From Deltaproteobacteria bacterium (GTDB lineage Bacteria; Desulfobacterota; Desulfuromonadia; Desulfuromonadales; BM103), in the NCBI GenBank assembly GCA_019313185.1, contig JAFDBS010000226.1, forward strand, positions 1 to 41,130: DNA of 41,130 nucleotides. Direction: 5' to 3'. Of this stretch, positions 19,326-28,997 are shown piece by piece (within the stretch, counting starts at the first letter, position 1; the number at the start of each line of letters is the position of its first letter). The notes under the pieces were generated by a model. The model was not told where the DNA came from, did no database searches, and saw nothing but the letters and a program-made list of their open reading frames with translations. The position numbers and the translations under genes are program-made.

Positions 19326-20644
19326 TTACAGTTGCAGCGGGCATTATCATGCTCGGCATATTGGTGTTCGTCCACGAACTGGGTCATTTTTGCGTTGCCA
19401 AGTTCTGTGGTGTGAAAGTTTTGAAGTTTTCGCTTGGCTTTGGCCCCAAGTTGGTCTCGAAACGTTGGGGAGAGACCGAGTATATGATTTGTGCCGTACC
19501 CCTGGGAGGGTATGTTCAAATGCTCGGAGAGGGAGGTGGTGAGCAGGGAGAGGACGCGAGTCTAGACCCAGAAGAAGAGCACCGTTCTTTTGCCAAACAA
19601 TCTGTTTCAAGGCGAATGGCGATTGTTGCTGCCGGACCGCTGATGAATCTCATGTTGCCGTTCATCGTGATGCCCCTAGCGTATATGGTCGGCATCAATC
19701 TGCCAGCCTACTTGGAAGAACCAGCATGTATTGGCTATGTATTTGACGACTCTGAGGCAGACAGAAGCGGTTTTCAGGTCGGGGATTGCATTGCCGAAAT
19801 CAATGGAGTCGCTGTACCAACTTGGACGGCGACCGGTCCGGCCTTGGTTAATCATGCCGGAGAAGCGATTACTTTCACGATTATCCGTGATGATCAAATG
19901 CAAACCATTGCGTTGGAACCCCATGCCGATGCGCTTGAAGGTTTGCAATCAATCGGCCTTTTCCCCCGCCAGGAGGCCATTGTTGGGCATTTGGCACCGG
20001 ACATGCCAGCAATTGAAGCCGGCATGCAGGTTGGCGATCGTGTGCTTGCCATCGACGGAAGGCAGGTCAATTCTTGGTATGACCTCAAAGAGATTATCCA
20101 AACTGTTGGCGGCCAGCCGATCGATTTTGTCGTGCTGCGAGACAACACAGAAGTCGTGATCACCATCACGCCACGTTTGGTGGAAGATTCCGAGGACTTC
20201 CTGATCGGCATTGCACCCCAACAACACACGGTATTTAAACAGTTTGGTCTGGTTGACGCATTCCAGGCCGGGGCAGAACGCACGATGGGATTGATTGACC
20301 TGACCCTGGTATTTATCAAAAAATTGTTTTCCGGCCATGTGTCGACGGAGAACATCGGTGGCCCCATTACCGTCGTACAAATTGCCGGACAAGCTGCTCA
20401 AACTGATTTCTCCAGCATTCTGAGCGTCCTGGCATTTCTGAGTATCCAGCTTGGCATATTGAACCTCCTGCCAATTCCGATTCTGGATGGCGGGCATCTG
20501 TTCTTTTACACTTTTGAACTCATATTCAGGCGTCCTTTGTCCCTTCGGGCCCGCGAATTTGCGCAACAAATTGGGTTGGTGATATTGATCCTGCTGATGA
20601 TCCTGGCTTTCTACAACGATATCGTCCGGATTATAGGAAGTTGA
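19322..20644 (+). CDS. rseP: Site-2 membrane metalloprotease RseP
   Basis: 440-residue intramembrane zinc protease that, in E. coli, cuts anti-sigma factor RseA and remnant signal peptides. The zinc motif HELGH is at residues 18-22, and the third-ligand motif [12 protein letters not shown] is near residue 390. Two PDZ domains lie between (the second around [19 protein letters not shown]). Four transmembrane segments fit the family. It is coupled to dxr by an ATGA overlap, as in many Proteobacteria. Confidence 0.95.
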   Translation: MITVAAGIIMLGILVFVHELGHFCVAKFCGVKVLKFSLGFGPKLVSKRWGETEYMICAVPLGGYVQMLGEGGGEQGEDASLDPEEEHRSFAKQSVSRRMAIVAAGPLMNLMLPFIVMPLAYMVGINLPAYLEEPACIGYVFDDSEADRSGFQVGDCIAEINGVAVPTWTATGPALVNHAGEAITFTIIRDDQMQTIALEPHADALEGLQSIGLFPRQEAIVGHLAPDMPAIEAGMQVGDRVLAIDGRQVNSWYDLKEIIQTVGGQPIDFVVLRDNTEVVITITPRLVEDSEDFLIGIAPQQHTVFKQFGLVDAFQAGAERTMGLIDLTLVFIKKLFSGHVSTENIGGPITVVQIAGQAAQTDFSSILSVLAFLSIQLGILNLLPIPILDGGHLFFYTFELIFRRPLSLRAREFAQQIGLVILILLMILAFYNDIVRIIGS

Positions 20645-20645
20645 A

Positions 20646-21335
20646 ATGACAGTTCGCCTTCTCACGGTTCAGACAGCAACGCCGGCGGGTAGTGTCGCAC
20701 TGACTGACGGGGAGCGTGTGCTTGGTGAAATTAGTTTCAATGTCCGCCGCACGCACAATGATTGGTTGCTTGTCGCCATCACCAGGTTATTGGAAATGGC
20801 GGAAATGTCAATCGCCGACCTAGATGGTTTCGCCGTTGTCGTCGGCCCCGGATCTTTTACTGGGTTACGGGTTGGCATCGCCACCGTGAAAGCGCTGGCG
20901 CAGTCCTGCGATCGAAAAATTGTCGGAGTTTCATCGCTGCGAACCCTTGCGATGCAGACCCCTTATTCGCGATTGCCGGTCTGCAGTATGCTGGATGCAC
21001 GAAAAAAGGAAGTGTATACAGGGCTCTATAGCTGGGAATCAGGTCAGCCCGAACCCTTGTCGGAGGAACGCGTCATCAAGCCAGAGATATTGCTCTCTGA
21101 ACTTTCCGGAGGCATAGTGTTTGTCGGTGACGGGGCCCTGACGTACAGGACACTGATTGTTCGACAGCTTGGTGCGCATGCGCATTTTGCGCCGTGGTCC
21201 GTTGCTGCCCCCCGTGCTGCTAGCGCAGCCTTGTTGGCCCTCGATGATTGGAACGCCGGCCACCGGTTGTCTCCCGAAACACTGCTGCCAATCTACATTC
21301 GGCCCTCTGAAGCAGAGCTTAATTGGCGTCGATGA
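20646..21335 (+). CDS. tsaB: tRNA threonylcarbamoyladenosine biosynthesis protein TsaB
   Basis: 229-residue YeaZ/TsaB, the partner of TsaD in forming t6A37 on ANN-decoding tRNAs. The block GPGSFTGLRVGIATVKALAQ (about residues 67-86) and the N-terminal LLTVQTATPAGSVAL are typical. It starts one base after the rseP stop and ends the operon; a new promoter follows within 20 bases of its stop. Confidence 0.93.
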   Translation: MTVRLLTVQTATPAGSVALTDGERVLGEISFNVRRTHNDWLLVAITRLLEMAEMSIADLDGFAVVVGPGSFTGLRVGIATVKALAQSCDRKIVGVSSLRTLAMQTPYSRLPVCSMLDARKKEVYTGLYSWESGQPEPLSEERVIKPEILLSELSGGIVFVGDGALTYRTLIVRQLGAHAHFAPWSVAAPRAASAALLALDDWNAGHRLSPETLLPIYIRPSEAELNWRR

Positions 21336-21354
21336 AATTTAGTTGTATAACTTA

Positions 21355-21384
21355 TTGACAACCATCCCTTCGTTTCGCTATTTT
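21355..21384 (+). promoter_or_regulatory. Promoter for the DUF465 gene
   Basis: Consensus TTGACA (21355-21360), 18-base spacer and TATTTT (21379-21384), 44 bases before the ATG. It indicates that the small gene is transcribed independently of tsaB. Confidence 0.6.
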
Positions 21385-21427
21385 TTAAACGTTGTTCGTC
21401 AAACTCAATAACATCAAGGAGGTTCGC

Positions 21428-21649
21428 ATGGCAGAGATGGATCAGGCCCTGATTCAAAAGTTGTGTGAAGAGAACCCGCGGTTTCGTAAGCTTCATGAAG
21501 AACATGTCCTGTTCGAAAAAAGATTGGAAGAATTTGACGATAGGGTCTATCTCTCCGCTGAGGAAGAGTTGGAACGGAAGAAAGTACAAAAGTTGAAATT
21601 GGCAGGCAAGGATGAAATGGAGAATATCCTCCGTGACTATCGGACCTAG
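21428..21649 (+). CDS. Small coiled-coil protein of the DUF465 (YdcH) family
   Basis: 73-residue, highly charged helical protein. The pattern NPRFRKLHEEHVLFEKRLEE, followed by a lysine-rich second helix ending KDEMENILRDYR, matches DUF465, whose function is unknown. The start at 21428 follows an AAGGAGG site by 5 bases; an in-frame TTG-type extension upstream lies in the leader. A hairpin with a T-run ends the transcript 78 bases on. Confidence 0.88.
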   Translation: MAEMDQALIQKLCEENPRFRKLHEEHVLFEKRLEEFDDRVYLSAEEELERKKVQKLKLAGKDEMENILRDYRT

Positions 21650-21726
21650 GCTCTTGTCGCCTGGGCCCGGCTTCATGTGAGCCCTGCTTTTTTTCAGTTA
21701 AGCAGATTTTCGCGTCTTTCCATTTG

Positions 21727-21767
21727 AGGCTATTTGACCCAAGTATTTGGGCGGTAGCCTTTTTTTG
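21727..21767 (+). terminator. Terminator after the DUF465 gene
   Basis: AGGCTA (21727-21732) pairs with TAGCCT (21755-21760), with an inner CCCAA/TTGGG stem (21738-21742 with 21747-21751), followed by seven T. A weaker GGCT/AGCC hairpin with its own T-run lies just upstream, at about 21670-21700. Confidence 0.75.
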
Positions 21768-21777
21768 TTTTTTCCCC

Positions 21778-21806
21778 TTTACCATTCCAGTTTCCATGGG
21801 TATAAA
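21778..21806 (+). promoter_or_regulatory. Putative ilvD promoter
   Basis: TTTACC (21778-21783), 17-base spacer, TATAAA (21801-21806), placed between the DUF465 terminator and ilvD and about 60 bases before its start. The -10 is good and the -35 moderate. Confidence 0.45.
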
Positions 21807-21867
21807 GGTGGGATAAACACATTCAGCTGTCATTCTAGACACGTTATCATTTGGGAGTGGATTGATT

Positions 21868-23535
21868 ATGTCGCAAAAACGCAGTTCAGCAATTACAAAA
21901 GGTTTTGATCGCACACCTCATCGCGCCCTTCTCAAAGGAACAGGTGTTCCCCAGGAGCAAATGGATAAACCTTTTATAGGTATTGCCTCCTCATTTACCG
22001 ACTTGATACCAGGTCATACGGGGATGCGTGATTTGGAACGGTTTATTGAAAAAGGGGTCCATTCAGGTGGAGGTTACTCGTTCATCTTTGGGATACCCGG
22101 AGTCTGTGACGGGATTGCCATGGGGCATAAGGGCATGCATTATTCCCTGCCCACGCGAGAATTGATCGCCGACATGGTTGAATCAATTGCCGAGGCGCAC
22201 CGTCTCGACGGCCTTGTTCTATTGACCAATTGCGACAAGATCACGCCCGGCATGCTTATGGCCGCAGCCCGGTTAGACCTGCCATGCATTGTTGTTACGG
22301 CTGGTCCGATGATGACTGGCGCAGGGCGTGAAGGACGAAGATTTTCGTTTGTTACAGACACCTTCGAGGCCATGGCCCAATACAAGGCAGGCGTCATTGA
22401 TGAGCAGGAATTGATGGCTTGTGAAGACAAGGCCTGCCCCACGGCCGGGTCTTGCCAAGGCCTTTTTACTGCGAACACGATGGCGATCCTGACCGAGACC
22501 TTGGGCATGAGCCTGGTTCGCTGTGGAACGTCATTGGCCGTGTCTTCCCTCAAGCGCCGTATTGCTTTCGCAAGCGGTGAACGAATTGTCAGCCTGGTCA
22601 GAGAGGACATCACGCCGAGGCAGATCATGACCCGGGACGCCTTCGAAAACGCAATTCGAGTTGACTTGGCGTTGGGTGGATCCAGTAATACAGTTTTGCA
22701 CTTGCTGTCGATTGCCCGTGAAGCCGGCGTTGCGTTGCCTTTAGAGGAGTTCGATCGGCTTGCCCGGGAAACACCGCAGCTTGCATCCATGAACCCTGGC
22801 GGCGAGCATTTCATGGAAGACCTGGATGCTGCGGGCGGAGTGCCTGGCGTCCTCTATCAACTGCGCGATCGAATCAAGGACAACCCGACCCTTACGGGGC
22901 CTTCCATAAAAGCCATTATCGAGAGCATCGCCGATGTCGACCAAGATGTAATCCGTCCGGTTTCGAACCCGATCAGACCGGAGGGCGGGCTGGCCATTCT
23001 TTCAGGCAACCTGGCACCGTTCGGTTCTGTCGTGAAACAGTCTGGCGTTTCACAACAAATGATGCGATTCGAAGGGACCGCACGATGTTTCGACTCTGAA
23101 GAGGCGGCCATGGAAGCTTTGATGAACGGTGTTGTCGTTGCCGGTGATATTGTCGTCATCCGATATGAGGGGCCAAAGGGTGGACCGGGCATGAGAGAGA
23201 TGCTGGCCCCGACAGCAACATTGATGGGTTTGGGCCTCGGTGATAGTGTCGCTTTGATTACCGATGGGCGCTTTTCTGGAGGAACCCGTGGCCCATGTAT
23301 CGGTCATATTTCTCCCGAGGCGGCCGAAGGCGGCCCGATTGCTTTGGTGCAGGACGGAGACCGGATCCGTCTGGACATTCCGAACCGTCAACTCGAATTG
23401 CTGGTCGATGAAGATGAGCTCGCAGTGCGGAAGGCCTCTTGGTCTGCTCCCGAGGCGAAAATCAAGACAGGCTGGCTGGCCAGGTACGCCAAAGTTGTCA
23501 CGTCGGCCAACACCGGTGCTATCTGCAAGGCCTGA
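21868..23535 (+). CDS. ilvD: Dihydroxy-acid dehydratase
   Basis: 555-residue Fe-S dehydratase for the third step of valine and isoleucine synthesis. Cluster and active-site motifs are [29 protein letters not shown] and, near the C-terminus, [20 protein letters not shown]. The start is the ATG at 21868, 8 bases after GGGAGTGG; an ATG at 21862 is also in frame. It heads the ilvD-ilvB-ilvN-ilvC run in which all four enzymes from pyruvate to 2-ketoisovalerate are encoded. Confidence 0.96.
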   Translation: MSQKRSSAITKGFDRTPHRALLKGTGVPQEQMDKPFIGIASSFTDLIPGHTGMRDLERFIEKGVHSGGGYSFIFGIPGVCDGIAMGHKGMHYSLPTRELIADMVESIAEAHRLDGLVLLTNCDKITPGMLMAAARLDLPCIVVTAGPMMTGAGREGRRFSFVTDTFEAMAQYKAGVIDEQELMACEDKACPTAGSCQGLFTANTMAILTETLGMSLVRCGTSLAVSSLKRRIAFASGERIVSLVREDITPRQIMTRDAFENAIRVDLALGGSSNTVLHLLSIAREAGVALPLEEFDRLARETPQLASMNPGGEHFMEDLDAAGGVPGVLYQLRDRIKDNPTLTGPSIKAIIESIADVDQDVIRPVSNPIRPEGGLAILSGNLAPFGSVVKQSGVSQQMMRFEGTARCFDSEEAAMEALMNGVVVAGDIVVIRYEGPKGGPGMREMLAPTATLMGLGLGDSVALITDGRFSGGTRGPCIGHISPEAAEGGPIALVQDGDRIRLDIPNRQLELLVDEDELAVRKASWSAPEAKIKTGWLARYAKVVTSANTGAICKA

Positions 23536-23602
23536 AGCGGTCTTGAGCTCTGGAACGAAAAGTCGTAGACTGATAAATAAGTCCTAAACGAGGAGAAATA
23601 AC

Positions 23603-25300
23603 GTGAAACTGACTGGTTCGAAAATCCTTTTGGAGAGCTTTGTCAAAGAAGGTGTTGATACGATTTTTGGATATCCGGGCGGTACGGTCATTAATATCTA
23701 TGACGACCTCATGGATTATCCGATCAAGCATATCCTGACTCGCCATGAACAGGCCGCAGTGCATGCCGCGGATGGTTATGCCAGGGCGACCGGCAAAGTT
23801 GGTGTTGCCATCGCCACCAGCGGTCCTGGTGCGACCAATACCATTACCGGCATAGCAACCGCCTACATGGATTCTATCCCCCTCGTGGTTATCACGGGCC
23901 AAGTCCCAACCCCGCTGATTGGCAACGACGCTTTTCAGGAAGCCGACATTATCGGGATTACGCGTCCGATTACCAAGCACAACTACTTGGTCAAGGATGT
24001 CAAAGACTTGGCCTTGACCATTAAAAAAGCCTTTTTCATCGCCCGGACGGGCCGGCCCGGCCCGGTCGTGATCGACCTGCCAAAGGACGTCCAGCTGGCA
24101 AGCACCAATTACGAATATCCTGATAAGGTTGAGTTGCGAGGCTACAAGCCGACCTACAGCGGCAATGCGCGGATGGTCGAAAAAGCAACAAAAATGATTT
24201 TGGCTGCCAAAAGACCGGTTATTTACGTTGGCGGCGGGGCCTCTCTAACAGATGCCCACCAAGAACTGCTTGAGCTCGCTGAAAAGATTAATGCTCCGGT
24301 TACGACGACTTTGATGGGTATGGCGAGTTTTCCGAAAACCCACCGCCTCTCTCTCGGGATGCTTGGGATGCACGGAACTTATTATGCGAACATGGCTGTT
24401 ACCAATGCGGATGTGCTGATTGCTCTCGGGGCTCGTTTCGATGACCGGGTGACAGGTAAAATCGCAACGTTCGCGCCGCATGCCAAGATCATCCATGTTG
24501 ACATCGATCCAACTTCGATCAAGAAAAATGTTCGGGTCGATCTGCCGATCGTCGGTGACCTCAAAGATGTTTTGAGAAAAATTGTCAAGTCGCTCGATGG
24601 AGTCCAAGACGAAGTCAACGAGATGGTTGCCGGCCTCCAAGCATGGCACGAAGAGATAACCGGATGGCGAAAAGATCAGCCGATGACCTATAAAACATCG
24701 GCGCAGGAAATTAAGCCTCAATTCGTTATCGAAAAGCTTCGCGAACTCTCGAATGACGACGCAATCATCACAACGGAAGTTGGCCAGCACCAAATGTGGA
24801 CAGCACAATTCTTCGATTTTCTTAAACCGCGTACGTTCCTGTCATCAGGCGGCTTGGGGACCATGGGATTTGGGCTTCCGGCAGCGCTTGGTGCGCAAGC
24901 CGCTTTTCCAAATCGCCAGGTAATCGATGTGTCTGGAGATGGTTCGTTCCAGATGAACTCCCAGGAGCTTGCGACCTTGGTCCAATATCGTCTGCCGGTT
25001 AAGATTGTTATTCTGAACAACAACTTTCTGGGTATGGTCCGCCAGTGGCAACAGCTCTTCTTCGACAAGCGCTACAGCCAGACTTGCCTCGAACTCCCTA
25101 TTGACTTTACCAAGTTAGCAGAAGCATATGGTGCCACCGGACTGCGCGCCACCAAGCCAGAAGAGGTGGCCGATGTCATCAAAACCGCGTTTGCCACGGA
25201 CGGCCCGGTCATTATGGAATTCAAAATCTCCCGTGAAGAGAATGTTATGCCAATGGTTCCGGCAGGCGCTGGTTTGAATGAAATGGTGCTTGCGTCATAA
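23603..25300 (+). CDS. ilvB: Acetolactate synthase large (catalytic) subunit
   Basis: 565-residue thiamine diphosphate enzyme that joins two pyruvates, or pyruvate and 2-ketobutyrate. The catalytic glutamate lies in [18 protein letters not shown]. The ThDP-binding segment is [20 protein letters not shown], followed by [16 protein letters not shown]. The start is GTG at 23603 after an AGGAG site. The regulatory subunit follows 90 bases later, as is usual. Confidence 0.96.
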   Translation: MKLTGSKILLESFVKEGVDTIFGYPGGTVINIYDDLMDYPIKHILTRHEQAAVHAADGYARATGKVGVAIATSGPGATNTITGIATAYMDSIPLVVITGQVPTPLIGNDAFQEADIIGITRPITKHNYLVKDVKDLALTIKKAFFIARTGRPGPVVIDLPKDVQLASTNYEYPDKVELRGYKPTYSGNARMVEKATKMILAAKRPVIYVGGGASLTDAHQELLELAEKINAPVTTTLMGMASFPKTHRLSLGMLGMHGTYYANMAVTNADVLIALGARFDDRVTGKIATFAPHAKIIHVDIDPTSIKKNVRVDLPIVGDLKDVLRKIVKSLDGVQDEVNEMVAGLQAWHEEITGWRKDQPMTYKTSAQEIKPQFVIEKLRELSNDDAIITTEVGQHQMWTAQFFDFLKPRTFLSSGGLGTMGFGLPAALGAQAAFPNRQVIDVSGDGSFQMNSQELATLVQYRLPVKIVILNNNFLGMVRQWQQLFFDKRYSQTCLELPIDFTKLAEAYGATGLRATKPEEVADVIKTAFATDGPVIMEFKISREENVMPMVPAGAGLNEMVLAS

Positions 25301-25390
25301 TCATTGAAGGCTTGCACTGGCAAGTGATGGAGACGGGAGCACTGTGTTGTTGTGCTGTCTGCGCTGTAAAATTGTTATCAGGAGTTGAAA

Positions 25391-25885
25391 ATGAGACATA
25401 CCATTTCTGTGTTGGTTGAAAATGAGTTCGGTGTCCTAACCCGAGTTGCAGGCCTTTTTTCCGGTCGGGGATTCAACATTGAAAGTCTATCTGTTGCGCC
25501 GACTTTAGACCCGACTATTTCAAGGATGACGATTGTCACCAGCGGTGATGACCAGATTCTCGAGCAGATTAACAAACAACTCAACAAACTGATTGATACC
25601 ATCAAGGTCATTGACTTTACCGGCGAAGATTATGTTGAGCGTGAGATGGCGTTGATCAAGGTGACTGCAGAAGACGACACCCGTGCTGAGATTCTGAGGA
25701 TTTGTGATATTTTTCGCGGGAAGGTGGTCGATGTGACTCCAAAATGTTACACGGTCGAAGTGACCGGTTCACCAGCAAAGGTCAGTGCTATTGTCGATTT
25801 GTTGCGGCCAATGGGGATCAAAGAACTGGTGCGGACTGGACCAGTGGTTCTCGGCAGGGGACCGAAAGCATGGAAGGCCGGATGA
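25391..25885 (+). CDS. ilvN: Acetolactate synthase small (regulatory) subunit
   Basis: 164-residue regulatory subunit with an N-terminal ACT domain (RHTISVLVENEFGVLTRVAGLF, GFNIESLSVAPT) that gives valine feedback control, and a C-terminal AHAS-activating domain. The length is that of the IlvH type. The ATG at 25391 is 6 bases after AGGAG; a TTG two codons earlier is less likely. Confidence 0.95.
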   Translation: MRHTISVLVENEFGVLTRVAGLFSGRGFNIESLSVAPTLDPTISRMTIVTSGDDQILEQINKQLNKLIDTIKVIDFTGEDYVEREMALIKVTAEDDTRAEILRICDIFRGKVVDVTPKCYTVEVTGSPAKVSAIVDLLRPMGIKELVRTGPVVLGRGPKAWKAG

Positions 25886-25923
25886 ACCAAACGTTGCCCG
25901 AGAGACCCCCGACGCCCCGGTTG

Positions 25924-25961
25924 ACAAAACAGTTGGCCGGGATGTTTTGTTGTGGTATAAA
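25924..25961 (+). promoter_or_regulatory. Inverted repeat and putative promoter before ilvC
   Basis: ACAAAACA (25924-25931) and TGTTTTGT (25943-25950) form an 8-bp inverted repeat with an 11-base spacer. It overlaps a plausible promoter TTGGCC (25933-25938), 17-base spacer, TATAAA (25956-25961). The repeat could be an operator or a weak terminator of ilvN; either way ilvC probably has its own start of transcription. Confidence 0.45.
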
Positions 25962-26004
25962 TGTCCGCTATTTTTAAGGGTGAAACCCGTAAAGGAGGAT
26001 AAAT

Positions 26005-27024
26005 ATGAAGATTTATTATGACAAAGATGCCAATCTTGATGTGTTCAAGGGCAAAAAGGTTGCCGTTATTGGTTACGGCAGCCAAGGACATGCTCATGCG
26101 AATAACCTGAAAGACAGTGGATTTGAAGTGATCGTCGCGGAATATCCACAAGGTGGAGACAACTGGACCAAAGCAGAAAAAGCAGGCCATCAAGTGATGA
26201 TGACGGCCGATGCCGTCAACGCCGCCGATGTGATCATGATATTGCTCCCCGATGAAATGCAGGCTGATATTTATAATGCGCAAATAGCTCCTCATATCAA
26301 GCCGGGCAGTTACATCGGTTTTGCTCACGGATTTAACATTCATTACAATCAGATCGTTCCTGCTGAAGATATCAACGTTTTTATGGTTGCACCGAAAGGC
26401 CCTGGCCACACTGTACGGAATGAGTATGTCCAAGGCGGCGGTGTTCCCTGCCTGATCGCCGTCGAGAAAGACCCTTCTGGCAATACCAAGGACATCGCCA
26501 TGGCTTATGCCTGCGGTGTTGGCGGGGGGCGGTCTGGGATTATCGAAACATCCTTCCGTGAGGAAACCGAAACCGACCTGTTCGGAGAGCAGGTTGTTCT
26601 TTGCGGTGGAACAACTGCCTTGGTCCAAGCCGGATACGAAGTGCTGGTCGAAGCCGGTTATGCTCCCGAAATGGCCTATTTCGAGTGTCTGCACGAACTG
26701 AAACTGATCGTTGACCTGCTTTATGAAGGTGGCATTGCGAATATGCGCTATTCGATTTCAAATACCGCCGAGTTCGGCGATTTCACGCGTGGTCCGAGGA
26801 TTATTAACGAGGACACCAAAGAGGAAATGCGCCAGATTCTCTCTGAGATTCAAACGGGTGAGTTTGCCCGCGAATGGATACTCGAGACCAAAGCAAACAA
26901 GCCTGTCCTGAACGCGTTAAGACGTATCGGTGCTGAACATCCCATCGAAGAAGTCGGTGACCGCCTTCGGGGCATGATGAGTTGGATTGGTAAAAGTAAG
27001 CTGGTCGACAAGTCTAAGAACTGA
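26005..27024 (+). CDS. ilvC: Ketol-acid reductoisomerase, class I, likely NADH-preferring
   Basis: 339-residue class I enzyme converting acetolactate to dihydroxyisovalerate. The nucleotide loop [10 protein letters not shown] is at residues 23-32, and metal ligands lie in [18 protein letters not shown]. The loop after the second strand (residues 45-54, [10 protein letters not shown]) differs from the usual G-L-R-x-G-S-x-S/T-W. The arginine and the hydroxyl residues that hold the 2'-phosphate of NADPH are absent, and Glu46 and Asp52 are present instead. That pattern is associated with NADH use in engineered and natural enzymes; here it is inference. The start follows AAGGAGG by 7 bases. Confidence 0.96.
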   Translation: MKIYYDKDANLDVFKGKKVAVIGYGSQGHAHANNLKDSGFEVIVAEYPQGGDNWTKAEKAGHQVMMTADAVNAADVIMILLPDEMQADIYNAQIAPHIKPGSYIGFAHGFNIHYNQIVPAEDINVFMVAPKGPGHTVRNEYVQGGGVPCLIAVEKDPSGNTKDIAMAYACGVGGGRSGIIETSFREETETDLFGEQVVLCGGTTALVQAGYEVLVEAGYAPEMAYFECLHELKLIVDLLYEGGIANMRYSISNTAEFGDFTRGPRIINEDTKEEMRQILSEIQTGEFAREWILETKANKPVLNALRRIGAEHPIEEVGDRLRGMMSWIGKSKLVDKSKN

Positions 27025-27037
27025 TATCTTGAACACC

Positions 27038-27060
27038 TGGGCGGGACATTGTCCCGCCCA
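27038..27060 (+). terminator. Hairpin after ilvC
   Basis: A 10-bp perfect stem (27038-27047 with 27051-27060) and a 3-base loop, followed by ATTTCT, 13 bases after the ilvC stop. The T-run is short, so termination may be partial and let some transcription into psd. Confidence 0.65.
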
Positions 27061-27080
27061 ATTTCTCATCAGGACATACC

Positions 27081-27728
27081 ATGCGTAATCGGCATCAGCC
27101 AGTGGCTGTCGAAGGTTATCCCTTTATAGTTTCATTCGCTTTCCTCACCCTGTTTTTTGCTGCACTCGACTGGGATGTTCTGACCTTGGCCTGCTTTGGC
27201 CTGACCCTGTTTACCGTCTACTTTTTCCGTAACCCTGAGCGGTTCCCCCCGGAAGATCCACGTGCAGTAGTTGCCCCGGCCGACGGCAAAATTATATTTA
27301 TTGGCAAGGTTGCCGAGGAACGTTATTTTGATGGTGCTGAGCTGACCAAAATCAGTATTTTCATGAACGTGTTCAACGTTCATGTCAATCGAGCGCCTGT
27401 CAGTGGTCAGATCCTCGACCTTTTCTACAATCGTGGCCGCTTTTTTAACGCGTCACTGGACAAGGCCAGCCTGGAAAACGAGCAGGCAGGCCTGTTGATC
27501 GAAACGAAAACAGGACAGCGCGTTCTGTGCGTACAGATCGCTGGTTTGGTTGCGAGACGGATTGTTTGCTATCCTGAGGTCGGCGATTCACTTGAACGTG
27601 GGATGCGATACGGTTTAATCCGGTTTGGCTCCCGCGTTGATGTCTTCCTGCCGCCCGAAGTCGATATCCAGGTTGCCCTTGGAGAGCGGACAGTCGCAGG
27701 AGAGACTGTTTTGGGATGTCTTGAATGA
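27081..27728 (+). CDS. psd: Phosphatidylserine decarboxylase proenzyme
   Basis: 215-residue short-form proenzyme that makes phosphatidylethanolamine. Self-cleavage is expected at Gly183-Ser184 in RFGSRVD, giving a small pyruvoyl-bearing alpha subunit. FMNVFNVHVNRAPVSG is the other conserved block, and two hydrophobic helices near residues 14-48 anchor it in the membrane. It overlaps pssA by 4 bases, so consecutive steps of PE synthesis are coupled. Confidence 0.94.
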   Translation: MRNRHQPVAVEGYPFIVSFAFLTLFFAALDWDVLTLACFGLTLFTVYFFRNPERFPPEDPRAVVAPADGKIIFIGKVAEERYFDGAELTKISIFMNVFNVHVNRAPVSGQILDLFYNRGRFFNASLDKASLENEQAGLLIETKTGQRVLCVQIAGLVARRIVCYPEVGDSLERGMRYGLIRFGSRVDVFLPPEVDIQVALGERTVAGETVLGCLE

Positions 27729-28525
27729 GCCGTATTGGCGCACCATACGACCGTCGCGAAAGCTTGCGGCGCGGGGTTTACATCCTGCCAAATTTGGTGA
27801 CGACCGGAAGCCTCTTTGCAGGGTTTTACGGCATCGTCGCCACCATGAACGGCAATTACAATCTGGCCGCCTGGTTTATTCTCGTCTCTGCGCTGTTCGA
27901 CGGTCTTGACGGTAAGGTTGCAAGACTGACCGGGACGACTAGCCGTTTTGGTGTCGAGTACGACTCTTTGGCAGACCTTGTCGCTTTTGGTGTCTCGCCG
28001 GGGATGTTGATGTACGCATGGGCTCTCAAGCCCTTCGGCAAGCTTGGATGGTTGGCGGCCTTTTTATATGTTGTTTGTGGGGCGTTACGTTTGGCCCGTT
28101 TCAATGTTCAGGTCGACACCGTTGAGTCCAAAAAGTTCGTCGGACTGCCGATACCGGCCGCTGCAGGGATGGTAGCGTCATGTGTTCTGCTGTTTTTCCA
28201 TCTCGGTGGGTCAGGGACCATCAAAAAGGTCTCGATTTTAATTCTAATTTATGTGCTTGCCTATCTGATGGTCAGCAACATACGATTTTACGCATTTAAG
28301 GATCCCGAGTTGGTTAAGCGCCAGCCCTTTGGAATCCTGGTTCTGGCAATCTTTCTGATTATCGTCATCGTTGCCCAACCGGAAATCATGCTTTTTTCAA
28401 TGGCTTCTCTCTACCTGATCTCCGGTCCGGTTGGCACATTGATCAGTTTCATGCGTCAAAAAAAATGTGCTGCAACCGATGAGCATGATAATGTGGAAAT
28501 TCAAGATCAGGATTTCCAGGCATAA
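27725..28525 (+). CDS. pssA: CDP-diacylglycerol-serine O-phosphatidyltransferase
   Basis: 266-residue membrane enzyme of the CDP-alcohol phosphatidyltransferase family, making phosphatidylserine from CDP-diacylglycerol, the product of CdsA encoded in this window. The motif D59-G-L-D62-G-K-V-A-R ... G76 ... D80 ... D84 is complete. About six to eight hydrophobic helices follow. It is the type II (Bacillus-like) rather than the E. coli soluble form. The start lies in ATGA with psd. Confidence 0.94.
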   Translation: MSRIGAPYDRRESLRRGVYILPNLVTTGSLFAGFYGIVATMNGNYNLAAWFILVSALFDGLDGKVARLTGTTSRFGVEYDSLADLVAFGVSPGMLMYAWALKPFGKLGWLAAFLYVVCGALRLARFNVQVDTVESKKFVGLPIPAAAGMVASCVLLFFHLGGSGTIKKVSILILIYVLAYLMVSNIRFYAFKDPELVKRQPFGILVLAIFLIIVIVAQPEIMLFSMASLYLISGPVGTLISFMRQKKCAATDEHDNVEIQDQDFQA

Positions 28526-28545
28526 TAAACGGGGTTTTGTTCCGC

Positions 28546-28575
28546 TTGACAAACCTTGAGGGTTTTTGTTTTACT
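28546..28575 (+). promoter_or_regulatory. Promoter for the T-box-controlled leuA transcript
   Basis: Consensus TTGACA (28546-28551), 18-base spacer, TTTACT (28570-28575), located just upstream of the T-box stem I. A small AAACC/GGTTT hairpin with a T-rich tail overlaps the spacer and may be the terminator of pssA. Confidence 0.55.
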
Positions 28576-28595
28576 AGCAAAAATATACAAATGCG

Positions 28596-28832
28596 TTGAA
28601 AAGGAGTAGTAAGCTCAAACGCTGTCACAGAGAGCCGGTGGTTGCTGCAAACCGGTACGGTATCGGGCTGAACTCGCCTTGGAGCTGCGAATGTGAAGGG
28701 CTTTTGCCTTGTAATATTCGTCGTAGACCCGCGTTAAGGGCAAAACAAGGGCCTTGTGGATTGACTGAGGCTGAAACAGGGTGGTACCGCGAAGCAAAGC
28801 TCTCGCCCCTGACCAAGGGTGAGGGCTTTTTT
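28596..28832 (+). promoter_or_regulatory. T-box riboswitch, leucine specifier, upstream of leuA
   Basis: The segment has stem I features (AGTAGTAAGC, then GAGAGCCGGTGG and CAAACCGGT) and the specifier context TGAACTCGCC, with CTC (Leu) at 28673-28675. The T-box AGGGTGGTACCGCG is at 28778-28791. Its TGGT can pair with ACCA, matching the A73 discriminator of leucine tRNAs. An antiterminator forms by AGGG (28778-28781) with CCCT (28807-28810) and GCG (28789-28791) with CGC (28804-28806), leaving a 7-base TGGTACC bulge. The competing terminator is 28796-28808 with 28817-28829 plus a T-run to 28832. Uncharged leucine tRNA should therefore turn leuA on. Confidence 0.93.
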
Positions 28833-28997
28833 GTCGTCCAAACATGCTTTCGCTGTGAACTGTACAGAAGGGGGTGGTTTTTGTGGACTCTGACCTAAGT
28901 GAGCTTGACCTCATGACAGGCTGTGGTATCAATCGATTAGCCACACAAACGCAAAACCGCCGATCCAGGAGATTTAACGTTGGCAGAGGAGGCCATG

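Noticed and set aside
25747-26694. Long minus-strand open frame (about 315 codons) across ilvN-ilvC
   Set aside because: It is wholly antisense to two certain genes, has no family motif and no ribosome site; it is a by-product of codon use.
28596-28898. Small open frames on both strands in the leuA leader
   Set aside because: The region is explained in detail by the T-box RNA; the frames have no ribosome site.
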